This document shows, piece by piece, positions 22,721 to 33,710 of a stretch of DNA of 64,000 nt. The DNA comes from Ampullaceana balthica. Lineage: Eukaryota; Mollusca; Gastropoda; Lymnaeidae. The stretch lies in contig CALYLW010000179.1 of assembly GCA_944989445.1 (NCBI GenBank), forward strand, positions 69,501 to 133,500, written 5' to 3'. Made by a program: the position numbers and the translations under genes. Every line of letters begins with the position of its first letter. Positions within the stretch are counted from its first letter, which is position 1. The notes under the pieces were generated by a model. It did not search any database. It worked only from the letters and a program-made list of their open reading frames with translations, and was not told where the DNA came from.

Positions 22721-22816
22721 CACTGGATGTTTTCTCTATTAATTCTTGTAATTCTGCAGGACTGAACGTGTTGTTTTCAGATTTTGATGCACGAAACTTG
22801 TGACAAATATATGAGT

Positions 22817-22975
22817 TGATCCAGAGGCGTCACTAGGGGGTCAGGACGTGTGGACCACACCGGGTGACTCCATCACAAGGAGTTACACCAAATTGTAAAA
22901 TTCTGTATTTTTCCTTTACATGGCACTTACAGACTCCGAAGAGGTCTATGCAGACACCAACTCCAGTGACGCCTT
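22817..22975. mobile_element. Short 'GGCGTCACTA' MITE in hAT coding sequence
   Basis: 159 bp beginning TGATCCAGAGGCGTCACTAG and ending CCAGTGACGCCTT, with inverted ends around the GGCGTCACT core. It is flanked by TGAGT on both sides (22812-22816 and 22976-22980). Removing one TGAGT and the insert makes the transposase frame read continuously across the site, which fixes the boundaries and the 5-bp duplication. Confidence 0.85.
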
Positions 22976-23747
22976 TGAGTGGAACTGTTGTAGTTCAATA
23001 TATAAATTATTATTCACATCTTCAGGATAAGCATTTATTTGTCCTTCACAACACTGAGATGTTTGTGGTACATCGACCAAACAAGAAAATCGATCTCCTT
23101 TATCATTATATACATGTCTTCGTCTACTCATCTCTGTCTCAAGTTTGTCATCAATAGGCTGTGAAGCAGGAATACGAAATTTGTCTCCTGGAATTCAGAG
23201 ATACCTCAGGGGCATCAGTATCAAAGACCACTGTCTTTCGTTTACGACTACGGTTCAAAGTTAACTTATAATCCACACCTGGTGTTATTTCTTTTTCATC
23301 TTCTTCAAATCTTTCAAATTAATTCCTAGATTCATGCTAGTGATCAGATTGTGAAGAATACAAATCAGCACTCGTTTGTTTTAATGTTGACGTGGTCATT
23401 TTGTATAGCTTGACTGACCCTGTGAAAATGTTGTAGCACAAACATATCCTAATAAAATAGTTTTTTAAAGAAAGCAACAAAAAAAAATTAAGAAAAAAAT
23501 ATAGCAAAAATAGCAAAAAAGAAAAAAAAACTGGTTGTAAGTTATTTTACGCTCCAGGTTGTGGGACCAAGTTTAAATCATGTGTGATTCAATATTACAT
23601 TTGCGATTTGCTAATGTCATGTCGATTACGCGCGGCTACCGGGACAACATACATATTTTTCTTGAGGACTTGTGATGCCTCCAAAAGGTTTGGTGCCCTA
23701 GGCACCTGCCTTGTTTGCCTAATGGTTAATGCAGGCCTGTTTCTGTC

Positions 23748-24478
23748 TCATACCTATCTTTGCTGGCTTACTGACCAGCATTCTGACGAGGTGGCCTGTC
23801 ATTGCAGATGGTCTTTTCTAATCTTAAATGAAAAACCAATATTTTAAAAATTAATTTTTTCTGCAAAAGACAGGGATCAACATTTTTTATAGTCATGAAT
23901 TTTCATATTTTATATTTTCAAATGATTTGTTTAAAAAGTCATTTATTTTTTTAAATAGTGTAAACCATGAAAAATCAAATATTATTTCTTTTGTAATACA
24001 AATTTTATAAATATACGTTATGAAAATATGTGGATGCTCTCTGGCTCTGAAACACAGAACTTGACTTTGATGTGGTGTCTTGTCAAGATGTAATTACTTA
24101 ACAATTAACTTCTTAAACATCTAAGGTATAATATGTGTGCTTTTATAGTAATTTTGGAGTTGTAATTAAATTTCTCATTAAATAAAAACAAATTATTTAT
24201 TTGGTCACATCATGTACACCATCTTTACAGCGCTTTTAAACTTTGCTAAAGGTTCATAACAACGTGTGTTATCACTATAACGTCTGATAAACCTAGCAAT
24301 GATTAATGTGCGAAATAGTAATAAAACTAAAACTAATTGCATTTCAAGTGAGGGCTGTTGTAAAAGTAAACTAGAGGCAGACAGTATGACTAATATTTGT
24401 TATTAATTATTTTTAAATGTATAGCAATTTTAACAATACCCATGAAGTTTTCAGAACATATTCCATGTGAGCACATAT
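23748..24478. other. AT-rich spacer, nothing recognised
   Basis: No gene, tandem array or transposon terminus is seen between the hAT element and the piggyBac terminus. Confidence 0.5.
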
Positions 24479-24648
24479 TTAACCCTACCAAATCCGAGCT
24501 CCCCAAGCTAATTTGCCCCTATACCTGGCCTCCCCATCAAAAATAAAGAAAATGTACATGGGTTAGGAAATTGCTATTATCATGCAAACCAGTGGTCAGA
24601 ATGAGCTCAATCTTTTAGATATAGCAGGAAATAGGTCTAGCTTCCATT

Positions 24649-24912
24649 CAATGTTCAATTTAGCTGAGCGGCTGCGCGGCAACGCATATATCTAACGCCA
24701 CGCAGCAGTTTATAGTTACCACACATCAAATTATTTAAAATATTTTTTTTAAATGGATGCTGTACAACTTTGCACCAATGTTCACTTTAAGCTGCTTAGC
24801 CGCGCAAGTTTTCGACCAACACCACGCAGCAGTTTAGAGTTACCGCGCAGCAAATTTTGTTTATTTAAAACCTTAATTTTTTTTAAGAAGATAATATTTG
24901 TTTATTTAGTTG
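24649..24912. repeat. Two adjacent copies of the small GC-rich MITE family
   Basis: 'caatttagctgagcggctgc' (from about 24653) and 'caatgttcactttaagctgc' (from 24776) each precede 'acgcagcagttta(t/g)agttacc'. They resemble 4484-4625. Their position inside piggyBac means they inserted after, or travelled with, that element. Confidence 0.65.
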
Positions 24913-24926
24913 AACAATGCTTCCAT

Positions 24927-25655
24927 CTAACGCCAGTATTGCGCCTTGGAGTGGTAGTCTTCCCAGCAGGTTGAGCCATGCCTTACACAGAGGTATTTTT
25001 TGCACATAGAGCACCTGACGTTGGTCTTGACCTTCTTGTGTGGCTTGTCCTTGTATGCTACACTAGGATGTGCTCTGTTGTATTGAGGTTTTTCCAAGCA
25101 GACAGTACAGACATGACTGGAAGCAGTCGCTTCTGGAATTTCAGGCCAGTGGTTGCCTGGTTTGTTGCATTGGGGCATGGTACCTGTTGAGCGCGAAGAT
25201 TTGTCTTGTTTGTCAAATTCTGCCAAAAATCGTCCTCCACAAACAAGAAAAGAAAATCAGCACATGAACTTTCTTCAGTCAAAGATTCAGGAATGTTAAT
25301 TTGCCCCGTTCCATCTTCATTGAAGTTCAAATCTATTGTTGGAGACGCAAATGTTGCAGTCCAGCCATCATCTGGAACATTGTCACCACGAAAATCTGTT
25401 TGATGGACACGCCCCCTTCCCTAACAGTTGGTCTAACTCTGGATCTATCATCATCATCATCATCACTTGACCTATCACTATCGAGAAACGATCCATGTCA
25501 ACGTCACTAGAACTAGAATAATCATATTGATGAAGCTAAACTGATTCATCGGCTTCTGAATAGTCTAAAGCTTCCATTACCTGCCGCAGTGTAAAATGTG
25601 TAGGCCTTCCTATTTTTCCTGTGGAAGTGCTAGTTTCATTCCCCGATCTTTTCAT
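24927..25655 (-). pseudogene. piggyBac transposase remnant lacking the DDE core
   Basis: The probable start is ATG 25655 (MKRSGNETSTS...). An acidic N-terminal region with DYSEADES and SSSSDVDMDRF follows. Next come a stretch with GQINIPESL and FVEDDFWQNLTNKTNLRAQQ, matching the beginning of the piggyBac transposase domain. The sequence then jumps, near 25190, to the C-terminal cysteine-rich domain: SSHVCTVCLEK, VRCSMCKKYLCVRHG, STCWEDYHSK, ending at 24927. The several hundred residues with the catalytic aspartates are missing, and frameshifts and an in-frame stop occur in the N-terminal part. The C-terminal cysteine-rich domain normally binds the element's ends, so the remnant keeps DNA-binding-like sequence without catalysis. 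There is no evidence of expression. Confidence 0.88.
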
Positions 25656-25944
25656 TGTTATTTTCAACGAAATCAACGTAATCACTAACTAACTGCTTTA
25701 TTCAAAGAAGAAACCATTTGTAAACACTAATCATGCAACAAATGCGAGATTTAACGACGATTGGCTGCTATTTTTAGTGCTTCTTCAAGTGATATCCCAA
25801 AAACCTAGAATTCGGTAACTCGATATATTGTAATTAAATTAATTACCTAATATTCGGTAACTCCCCTTGGTAGGGTTAATAAGCATGCATTAATCACCTT
25901 TTGATACTATCATTTTATTGACATGGGTGCTTAACAAGCCAACT

Positions 25945-26070
25945 GCTGTCGTGGTAGCCTGAGTCACCACTGGAGCTGTCCATAGACCTGAGTCACCACT
26001 GGAGCTGTCCATAGACCTGAGTCACCACCAGGAGCTGCCCATAGATCTGATCTACCACCTAGAGCTTTAA
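25945..26070 (+). repeat. Minisatellite, ~29-bp unit
   Basis: About four imperfect copies of 'ctgagtcaccactggagctg' plus 'tccatagac'. Confidence 0.85.
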
Positions 26071-26089
26071 TCTTTGACATATTTTGTTG

Positions 26090-26300
26090 TTGTTGTTCGT
26101 CCGTCGTGATCGACGATGACCACTCTCATCATATTTGCTGGGCCGCCACATGTGTTCTCTGGTGGCTTATTAACCATATTTTAGCACGAAAGAGGCGTCC
26201 GCATGTCGGACAAGAGATAGAAGCGGTCCCTTCAGGGGGGTTTTGGCGTCGTTCCTTTCTGGCCTGGCGTTTTAACTTGGCAGCCTGTTGTCTTTGACAT
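26090..26300 (-). pseudogene. LINE ORF2 C-terminal zinc-finger fragment
   Basis: A minus frame reads KRQARKERRQNPPEGTASIS, then the C2H2 finger CPTCGRLFRAKIWLISHQRTH (fingertip residues C-x2-C-x12-H-x3-H, 26212-26150) and a stop soon after. A 'CP.CGR.FRA.I.L.SH.RTH' finger immediately before the stop is characteristic of several animal LINE ORF2 proteins. A (GTT)n tract at about 26084-26097, the 3' side on this strand, looks like a simple-repeat tail. No reverse transcriptase precedes it, so this is a strongly 5'-truncated copy. A lone cellular zinc-finger exon is the alternative. Confidence 0.65.
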
Positions 26301-26950
26301 AACAGAAAGTAAGAAGAAGTAGCTTCACTTGTACCATTTTAACTACCATTGCAACTGTAGTATTCAGCACTGTTCCTGAGCTCTGAGAAATTAACGTTCT
26401 ACTTGGTAATTTAAAAAAATATCTTTCTTTCATGTTACCATATACTTATTTTGTTTGTATCCTGTGTCATTCCGATTCCAGCAAATATGTTTTGTAAAGA
26501 AACTTTCTTACTCTGAAAGTAAGAAAAAAAGATAACTTATGAATTTGTTTATAGACTTGAATAGCATGTGGGAGCAAGTGTTTCAATCAGGACCAAAATA
26601 ATGAAACCAGTACAAATTAAAATAGGAATATACAAATTAAAATAGGAATAATTTATTTAATAATTAATAGAGATAATAATGAAAGTTAAAAGTGGTAAGG
26701 AGAATAAATAATTTATCCATCAAATAATGTATTGTTGAAGAAGCTAATAATGTTATATCATTGATAATGACATTGTGAATGTATAAGTTCCGCTAGAATA
26801 ACTTGCATAGAATGGCAGCCCATACCAGCAGGCAACTGACAATGAACATTAGCAGAGTTGTCAAGTTGTTGCCATGACCTTACGCCTTGGATGGAGAGCT
26901 CATGCCACTTAAATTAGGGCTAAAATAATTGTCATCAAATATGGCCAGTA
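26301..26950. other. AT-rich spacer, nothing recognised
   Basis: A short duplicated 'tacaaattaaaataggaata' near 26610-26650 is the only structure seen. Confidence 0.5.
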
Positions 26951-27140
26951 CAGCACGCCTCCGTTAAGTCGCTGTCGTTCGGGTACATACTAATGTAATC
27001 GCGACTTACGTAAATCGCGATTTATCGTCGCTTAGTACAGATTTCAGTGTAACTTATTGAGCGATGATAAAGGATGCAAATAAAAACATGTTTTCTTTCC
27101 TATAATATTTATTTAAAATTAAATTAAGTTTATTCTCATG

Positions 27141-27196
<56 letters not shown>

Positions 27197-27362
27197 ATAA
27201 ATATCCCAGTACAATTATTTTAATCCCATTTATTAAATGATCCCAATTATACGTACGTATTATTTATTACTATGTTACGTCACAAAATTTGGGAACAATG
27301 GATTTAAAGCGACTTAACCGATTTCACACAAAAAAGGAGCGTGACTTAACGGGATCTAACTG
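26951..27362. mobile_element. pogo/Tigger-like MITE
   Basis: Left end CAGCACGCCTCCGTTAAGTC, preceded by TA; inverted right end CAGTTAGATCCCGTTAAGTC; 14 of 20 positions agree, including CCGTTAAGTC. Subterminal 'gcgacttacg' and 'gcgacttaac' motifs repeat the pattern. CAG...GTTAA-type ends with a TA target suit the pogo/Tigger branch of Tc1-mariner. The right-hand TA is degraded (TT). An (AT)n microsatellite lies inside. Confidence 0.7.
27143..27195. repeat. (AT)n microsatellite
   Basis: About 26 uninterrupted AT units, inside the MITE. Confidence 0.97.
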
Positions 27363-28299
27363 TTTTTAAGTGTTGTACCTATAAAATTAAAGTTAAACTA
27401 TAGAAAATAATTTTCTAATTTAATTATAAACTTGTATTAAATGAGTGTTCAGTGCATGCACCCCACTAGCTGACTGAAAAGTTAGTAACTTAATTACTGA
27501 AGTTTATAAACAGTAGTGAAAGTATCTTATGCTGAGTCATTATCATCAAAATCGTCCACATTTGAGCAAATTGAGGTTGGGATCATAGATCACAGCAGGT
27601 GGTTTACTTGAGATGGAGAAAAGCCAGGACAAAAGCCATTTTTCTGGAAAGCCGTCCGGACACGTACAGGGGCATAAAAAGAGGACGTGTCCGGAGAAAC
27701 CTGGACGTATGATAACCCTGCACTGTGTGTATGAGTTGTGTTTGTGTGTGATTCGATTGTGTATGCCCGTGCTTCTTTACATTGTTAAGTAAAATGTACA
27801 TTTTTGTCCTTTTTTATGATGAAATTATTGAATCGACCACATGTAAGCTAACATAATTAGTGGAATTGTTTTTATGTACAGGGAAAAGATAGAGTTTGAT
27901 TAGTTTGAATATTGACTAAAGAAATCATTGGGATTAGAGATATAAATTAAGCTGTATTTTTAAGATATCGGTTTAGAATAAATATAAGCTGAAATCAAAT
28001 AGTTTGTTTCTGTTTTTTTTAAAAATTTAGTAGATACAATTGAAAACAGAAATGTTGCAATATTTAAAACAAAATCATGTATACTATTTTTCTTGTTTTT
28101 TAATAAATTTTTAATATGTATTAATAGAACAAACTAATCTATAGAACAAAAGGCAATGTCTCGGTGAAAAGCACATATTTATGAATAAAATTATTGTTTA
28201 TTTCTTATTTTTCATGCTTTTAAAAAATATTTATTATTTTTTTAATAATTAAATTTTTTAAGGCGTTAATTAAAATAAAAAATATTTACTTGTAACATG
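27363..28299. other. AT-rich spacer with a hAT end fragment
   Basis: At about 27625-27722 the inverted sequence reads 'cagggttatcatacgtccag' followed by 'gtttctccggacacgtcc', the terminus style of Charlie/Zaphod-type hAT elements. Only one end is present. The remainder shows no gene. Confidence 0.5.
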
Positions 28300-28555
28300 T
28301 AAGTTTTTAAAAAATCCAGATTATGAAAATTCGTGCGTGAAATGTGTTGCCTGAACAAACCAGGAAAAATTACCACATAATCAACATTTACACGTCCAAT
28401 AAAAAAGGGCAAGAATACGCACAATGTATGAATGAGCGTGGGGAACAGTATTTCTCTGTATATGAGGAACGTCTGCAATACAAAATGACATAATAGAAGT
28501 AAATTCTTAATTGCATATGTAAATCCTAATAAAGTACTGGGCTATTTATTATGTG
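28300..28555 (+). repeat. LINE 3' fragment, relative of 19690-19900
   Basis: 'gtgttgcctgaacaaaccagg', 'aaaaattaccacataatcaa' and 'gaacgtctgcaatacaaaat' correspond to the end of the LINE ORF and its 3' region at 19725-19850. It is heavily decayed. Confidence 0.65.
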
Positions 28556-28815
28556 AAAAGTGCAGTTATGTTTCACCGTACCAAGTTTCGTTATTACTGT
28601 ATTACGTTAAAAGTACAGTTATGTTTCACTGTACCAAATTTCGTTCTTACTGTATTACGTTAAAAGTACAGTTATGTTTCACTGTACCAAGTTTCGTTCT
28701 TACTGTATTACGTTAAAAGTACAGTTATGTTTCACTGTACCAAGTTTCGTTCTTACTGTATTATGTTAAAAGTACAGTTATGTTTCACTGTACCAAGTTT
28801 CGTTCTTACTGTATG
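28556..28815 (+). repeat. Minisatellite, 53-bp unit
   Basis: About five copies of a unit beginning 'aaaagtacagttatgtttca' and ending 'actgtattacgtt', with few differences. The first copy is the most diverged. Confidence 0.93.
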
Positions 28816-28974
28816 TCACAATGACGTTTCTTTCCAAGCTGTTTTCTCCTAGTAAATAATTTAACGGCCCAGGAACGGATCACGATCTATACATGAGGGT
28901 CAGCAGGTATGTATGATAACATTACGTCTACAGATCTGCCGCCTAAGCGCTTTCATTTCAAATAAAACAAACCC

Positions 28975-29510
28975 GTAAAAACAAAGTTTTTGACTATAAA
29001 TCCCTTAAATATGAGACATAACTAAAAGCATTGATTATTTTCAAACGTGACAAACATTTACAGACTGAATCCGTCTTAACTTTCCTTCGCTTTATAACCC
29101 CTGGCGGGCGGGTGGGAGAGGTGAAAGATCTGGTCACCGATTGCTTCACCGAGCTCAGCATGACACGCAAAATGTAAACAAAAGCACGCGGTACTTCGAA
29201 GGGTCGCGTCAACGAGTGACTGAATAATCACGTAAAAAAACAATAACAAAAAGTGAATTTGAATTACATACGTTATATTAGGATAAACTTAAATTGCTTT
29301 AATTACGGTACGTTCGATCGATCTGAAATTTTGATACGATGCATTGTTAGGTGAGTCGGGTCCATGTGCCAAATTTCAGCTCGATCGGATCACGGAAAAT
29401 GGGTCATTTTTTACTTTTGTTTTTCCGCCCGCCCAAGAAAGAGATAGAGAGATGACGACAGACAGAGACGGCGGTGAAGTTAATATAAGGGATTTAAAAA
29501 TGTCACGGAG
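28975..29510 (-). repeat. Inverted solo copy of the 5.5-7.7 kb repeat
   Basis: Reading inverted, it carries the same landmarks in order: 'cccttatattaacttcaccg', 'ggcggaaaaacaaaagtaaa', 'gagctgaaatttggcacatg', 'caatgcatcgtatcaaaatt', 'tcagatcgatcgaacgtacc', 'gtctcatatttaagggattt' and 'tttgtttttacgggtttg'. It is a full-length unit for comparison with the array. Confidence 0.85.
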
Positions 29511-29864
29511 AACAAATTGCTTGTAGGGGCACCAAAGACTATACAAGGTCTCAGTTGTATACAAACACAAATCACGATGAATGAATTTGAATTAAATTAA
29601 ATCACCAAGCACTTAAGTGTTAATAGTTGTGCTTGGGAAAACGTTTTCGTGCGGGAGGGGGTAGCGTTGTTTGGTGCGCAAATACCAGGGGGAGGATAGT
29701 CCAAGAGACTCGATTGTGACAGTAGAACTGTCGATTTTAAATGTATTGTTTTTTTTACAACTGTTGACACAGATGAATTATTTTTTTAAAAACTTAGGAG
29801 TGGGGGGTTGTTATATAAATTTATGTTTGTAAATAGACAAACTCCCTTTGACGCTGTGGTAGGC

Positions 29865-30275
29865 AAAGGGATGTTCTCTGTCATGTTCTTTGTCATTATC
29901 TCTGTCATGTTTATGTATTGTTCTCTGTTATATTCTTTGATTTTTTTTATCTGCCATTTTTTCGGTATCGTTCTCTGTCATGTTCTGTTATGTTCTCTGC
30001 CATGTTCTCTGTCATACTCTGTTACATGCTCTGCCATGTTCAATGTCATGTTCTGTCATGTCCTCCGCCATGTTCTTCGCCATGTTCTTCACCATATTCT
30101 CTGTCATGTTCTCCGCCATATTCTGTGTCTGTTCTGTTATGGTCACTGCCGTTATCTATACCATGTTCTCTAACATGTTGCCAGTAAAGTTTTCTGTCAT
30201 GTTCTGTGCCATGTTCTCTGTCACATACTCTGCATTGTTCTTTGCCACGTTCTCTGCAATGTTCTCTGTTTAGGA
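29865..30275 (+). repeat. Irregular minisatellite of 'tctgtcatgttc' type
   Basis: A degenerate array of 'tgttctctgccatgttctct' and 'gtcatgttctgt' variants. Two overlapping plus frames rich in Cys, His, Phe and Met are open through it only because of the repeat; I do not call them genes. Confidence 0.85.
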
Positions 30276-30824
30276 ACTTCCCACGAGAACGCCCATCCCC
30301 ACAATTGAACGCCCCGCTAGGCTGTTGGGCCTATTATTAGCAAGATTACGTGTCAGTAAAAGGCCAACAATAAACTGGAACAAAACAAACTGTGACGTAC
30401 GCCTACGTGACCCAGGGATATACCCTTAGCTTGACACTATATCCATGTTATCTTCGCTATAACCAATGTTCGAAAACAAACTTTCACAAAGTTGCTACCA
30501 ACTATCATACAACGGTTACGGGCTAATATAAAGCTAATAGGAAACCGAAGAGGCCATTCACACAAATAACTAATTGGAGCCACTTGAGTAATTGTCCCAG
30601 AGAAAATAAAGATAATTGCTTTTTAATTAAACAAATTAACCTTCTAAGTTTTCATGTATCAGCACACCAATGACGAGCAATGTACCACTTGCTATACAAC
30701 ATAAACCTCCGTTTAATCTGCTCTATATGTATGGCTAACTTCACACAAATGTTTAAAAACAAATGTATTTCAGTTTTTTTTTAAAGGAGCAGTTTTATTT
30801 CCAACAGTCGGCGTCAGACCTGGG
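30276..30824. other. Spacer, nothing recognised
   Basis: No gene or repeat structure is visible. Confidence 0.45.
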
Positions 30825-31075
30825 TACTGCTCTTACCAAACGACCTGGGTACTGTTCTGACCAAATGACCTGGGTACTGATCTGACCAACTGATCGGGTA
30901 CTGATCTGAACAACTGACCTGGGTACTGATATGACCAACTTACCTGGGTACTTATATGACCAACTTACCTGGGTACTGATCTAACCAACTTACCTGGGTA
31001 CTGATCTGACCAACTTACCATGGGTACTGATCTGATCAACTGACCTGGTACTGATCTAACCAACTGATCAATCTG
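30825..31075 (+). repeat. Minisatellite, ~25-29 bp unit
   Basis: About nine imperfect copies of 'acctgggtactgatctgacc' plus 'aact', with unit-length variation. Confidence 0.9.
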
Positions 31076-31119
31076 TAAAACATGAATCTGTCAGAAAGTA
31101 TTTTCTTTTCTATTGTACT

Positions 31120-31645
31120 CAACAAGAGGAGAGGACATCAAATCTATCTGTGAGATGACATCAAATCTATCTGTGAGAGGACATCAAATCTATCTGTGAG
31201 AGGACAACAAATCTATCTGTGAGAGGTCATCAAATCTATATGTGAGAGGACATCAGATCTATCTGTGGGAGGACATCAAATTTATCTGTGAGAGGACATC
31301 AAATCTATCTGTGAGAGGTCATCAAATCTATCTGTGAGAGGACATCAAAATTATATGTAAGAGGTCATCAAATCTATCTGTGAGAGGACATCAAATCTAT
31401 CTCTGAGAGAACATCAAATCTATCTGTTAGAGGACATATAATCTATCTGTGAGAGATCATCAAATCTATCTGTGAGAGGTTATCAAATCTATCTGTGAGA
31501 GGACATCAAATCTATCTGTGAGCTGTCATCAAATCTATCTGTGAGAGAACATCAAATTTATATGTGAGAGGACATCAAATCTATCTGTGAGAGGACATCA
31601 AATCTATTTGTGAGAGGACATCATATATCAAATCTATCTGTGAGC
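31120..31645 (+). repeat. Minisatellite, 23-bp unit
   Basis: About 22 copies of 'atcaaatctatctgtgagag' plus 'gac' or 'gtc'. Point differences are scattered and indels are rare. Confidence 0.95.
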
Positions 31646-33470
31646 TATTTGATCAATACGACTCTCACCCCCATGAACGCCTGTATATCAACTTTTAATC
31701 TGAAATTTTGTACGGTTGTAATTTTTAAGTTGTCTTAAACACAAGACGCCTGGAAAACTCACTTCAGATCTGACACGATGTTGGCTGATGGTAGCAGCAA
31801 ATTTAGCTGTTTTGGGGGTTTTAGCTGATACGTAGAAATCCCCCTCCCCCAAAAGAATGCTTATTTAAAAATTAAAAAAAAACAACCTTTACTTGCTATA
31901 TACCACCGCCTCTTTTCCCCCACAACCCCGTGGGGCCAAGCCATTTGAGGCGTTCTTATGGAGAAAGTCGTGAAGTTGATTCTACACTGGAATATTTGAT
32001 ATTGATTGTATTGAATTACGGTTAAAAGGTTTAGTCTAATCATTTTCAGATTGCCTGAATATATCAACATATTACGTGCATTCCAAACGTCGTAATCAAA
32101 GGGATATCTCTGGGAATTTCCGTGTGCGTGACATTTTATTAACTATATGGCCATTCAAATAGTGCTATAATTAATTTTATATCACTATAGGCTTGAGTTG
32201 AAAGAAGTAAAAGTAAATTAAATATTCTTAAACTCAATCGTGACGGAGTCAAAGTGTTGCTGGTTGTCCCCCTTATGACATTTTAAATCGGGTGAAACAT
32301 AAATATGGTAATCTCCCCTTTCATCGATTGCCACGCCTTCTGACACATTTTGGTCAAGTATAAGACATATATAAACAGAAGAAAAAACACCTTTCGTTTT
32401 GTAGCGACAAAAATCCCAACGGTTTATAAGTATGCATACTTATTTTAAAATATTAAATGTGAAATTGGCATTCATTCGTAAGAATTACAAACTTTAAACA
32501 CTTAAAGCCCACCCCCTCTTTTTTTCTTCATATTTTCGCCCTTTCCTCCCCACGGAATAGCAAAGTGAAAACATACAACCCTAAACATTTTCATCTACAT
32601 AAAACTTGACCAGAAAGATAGAGACAACACAATTCTCTATGTCGACAATTTCTAGATTTCGGACTCAGCGGAAAAATTCCCTTCGGAAATTAAGCTAAAT
32701 AAAGAATAATAAAAATAGTCCCACGCAACATTGAATGACGTCACATAATTTAATAATAAACACAAACAATAAGGTTATAACCTCCAACCCCACCCCCAAA
32801 ATGTAAAAATGAAACACTGACAATTATCAATGTGAAGGGAATTTGTCAAATTTGGTAACGGCCCGATGTTGATATCTGGGGGTTACCGTGTGGTCAGGTG
32901 TTGTAAAAATAGTTTTTTGGAATGCAGACACAAAACCACCTGGGTGTTTATATCCTCCAGTCTTTATAGGACGTAAGCTTATATAAATCAGAATATCGGA
33001 GCCAGTCACAATTGGCACCAAATCTTGACAAGACAACGTTTGTAAATTTGAATCTGTCCTAAACTAGAAGGTTTGACTCAACAATACCTCTAGAGAAAGA
33101 CACTTGCTTTCAAACTTCAAACAATATCATCATCTTCGGCGCACGTCGGCAACTAAAACTCGTGTATGGATCTGATATATTTATTTACAAGTAAGATATT
33201 TGTTCAATTTTTATTCACCCGTGATTCATCCATTTAGTGTTTACTAACAAGGACACGAATCTGTATAAAAAGTCTGAACTAGCACAATTAGACCAATAGG
33301 GGATAATAATGATTTTGATATTGTAAGGGAGGTTATACATGCCAATAACGATGTGGGACGATCATCAGATATTGGACACAGCGATGACGTCATAAGAGCG
33401 CACTTTCTTATCCGGACATTACCTTGAGCTGGGGAAGCTCATATGGGAGATATTAAAATTTTGACGTTTT
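31646..33470. other. Spacer, no supported gene
   Basis: Short minus frames at 32070-31861 and 33036-32827 have no motifs or plausible splice context that I recognise. No tandem repeats or transposon ends were found. An exon of an unknown gene cannot be excluded. Confidence 0.4.
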
Positions 33471-33474
33471 CTCT

Positions 33475-33710
33475 AAACCGCATCAAATAACTCCGATAAA
33501 GAACTATGTGAGATTAAAGAATTGTTACCTGTGACCGAATTAAATATCCCCGGTAGAGAATTAAGTGAGAATAAACAATTGAATTTATTAAACTCTGAGT
33601 GAGTGAAATAATCCAGGTAGAGAATTAAATGAGAATAAACGATTGTTCAATTTGAACGAATCAAACAACTCCGTTATAGACCTAAATTAGAATAAACCAT
33701 TTCTGTTATC
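33475..33710 (+). repeat. Diverged tandem repeat, ~70-bp unit
   Basis: About four decayed copies with landmarks 'atcaaataactccg', 'tagagaattaa(g/a)tgag' and 'aataaac(g/a)attg'. Confidence 0.7.

Larger units (their letters stand above)
22310..23400 (-). pseudogene. hAT transposase remnant, ZMYM1/DUF4371-like
   Basis: Reading right to left, the pieces are: FERFEEDEKEITPG and YKLTLNRSRKRKT with TDAPEVSLNSR (about 23330-23190); after a frame change, a segment with ETEMSRRRHVYNDKGDRFS and QCCEG (23170-22990); INSYICHKFRASKSENN and SPAELQELIEKTSSVLFQ (22840-22720); then LSRSTMKQERFYSFSLLMIE and ADLLHK (22430-22340), the hAT dimerisation C-terminus. This order matches the C-terminal half of ZMYM1-type hAT transposases. 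The chain is interrupted by frameshifts, stops, a MITE and a SINE, so it is not functional. The N-terminal zinc finger and first catalytic region are not recognisable in 23400-23700. Confidence 0.85.
22003..23739 (-). mobile_element. hAT transposon (ZMYM1-like), complete ends, 8-bp duplication
   Basis: The left end is CAGGGCCGGATTAAG and the right end reads, inverted, CAGGCCTGCATTAACCATTA. Both are the usual termini of animal hAT elements carrying a zinc-finger-MYM1-like transposase. The identical octamer tttctgtc flanks both sides (21995-22002 and 23740-23747). The transposase lies on the minus strand and is broken. Two later insertions sit inside: a tRNA-SINE (about 22481-22720) and a short MITE (22817-22975). 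Confidence 0.92.
24483..25875 (-). mobile_element. piggyBac element, internally deleted, flanked by TTAA
   Basis: Left end TTAA (24479-24482) then CCCTACCAA; right end TTGGTAGGG then TTAA (25876-25879). The terminal 9 bp are a perfect inverted repeat, and TTAA is the hallmark piggyBac target. The minus-strand transposase keeps its N-terminal and C-terminal parts but lacks the catalytic core. Two copies of the small GC-rich MITE family are nested at 24649-24912. Confidence 0.93.

Noticed and set aside
24978..25510. Plus-strand frames across the piggyBac element
   Set aside because: They overlap transposase remnants on the other strand and show no domain.
29808..30273. Overlapping Cys/His/Phe/Met-rich plus-strand frames
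   Set aside because: They exist only because of the 'tctgtcatgttc' minisatellite; there is no splice context or conserved domain.
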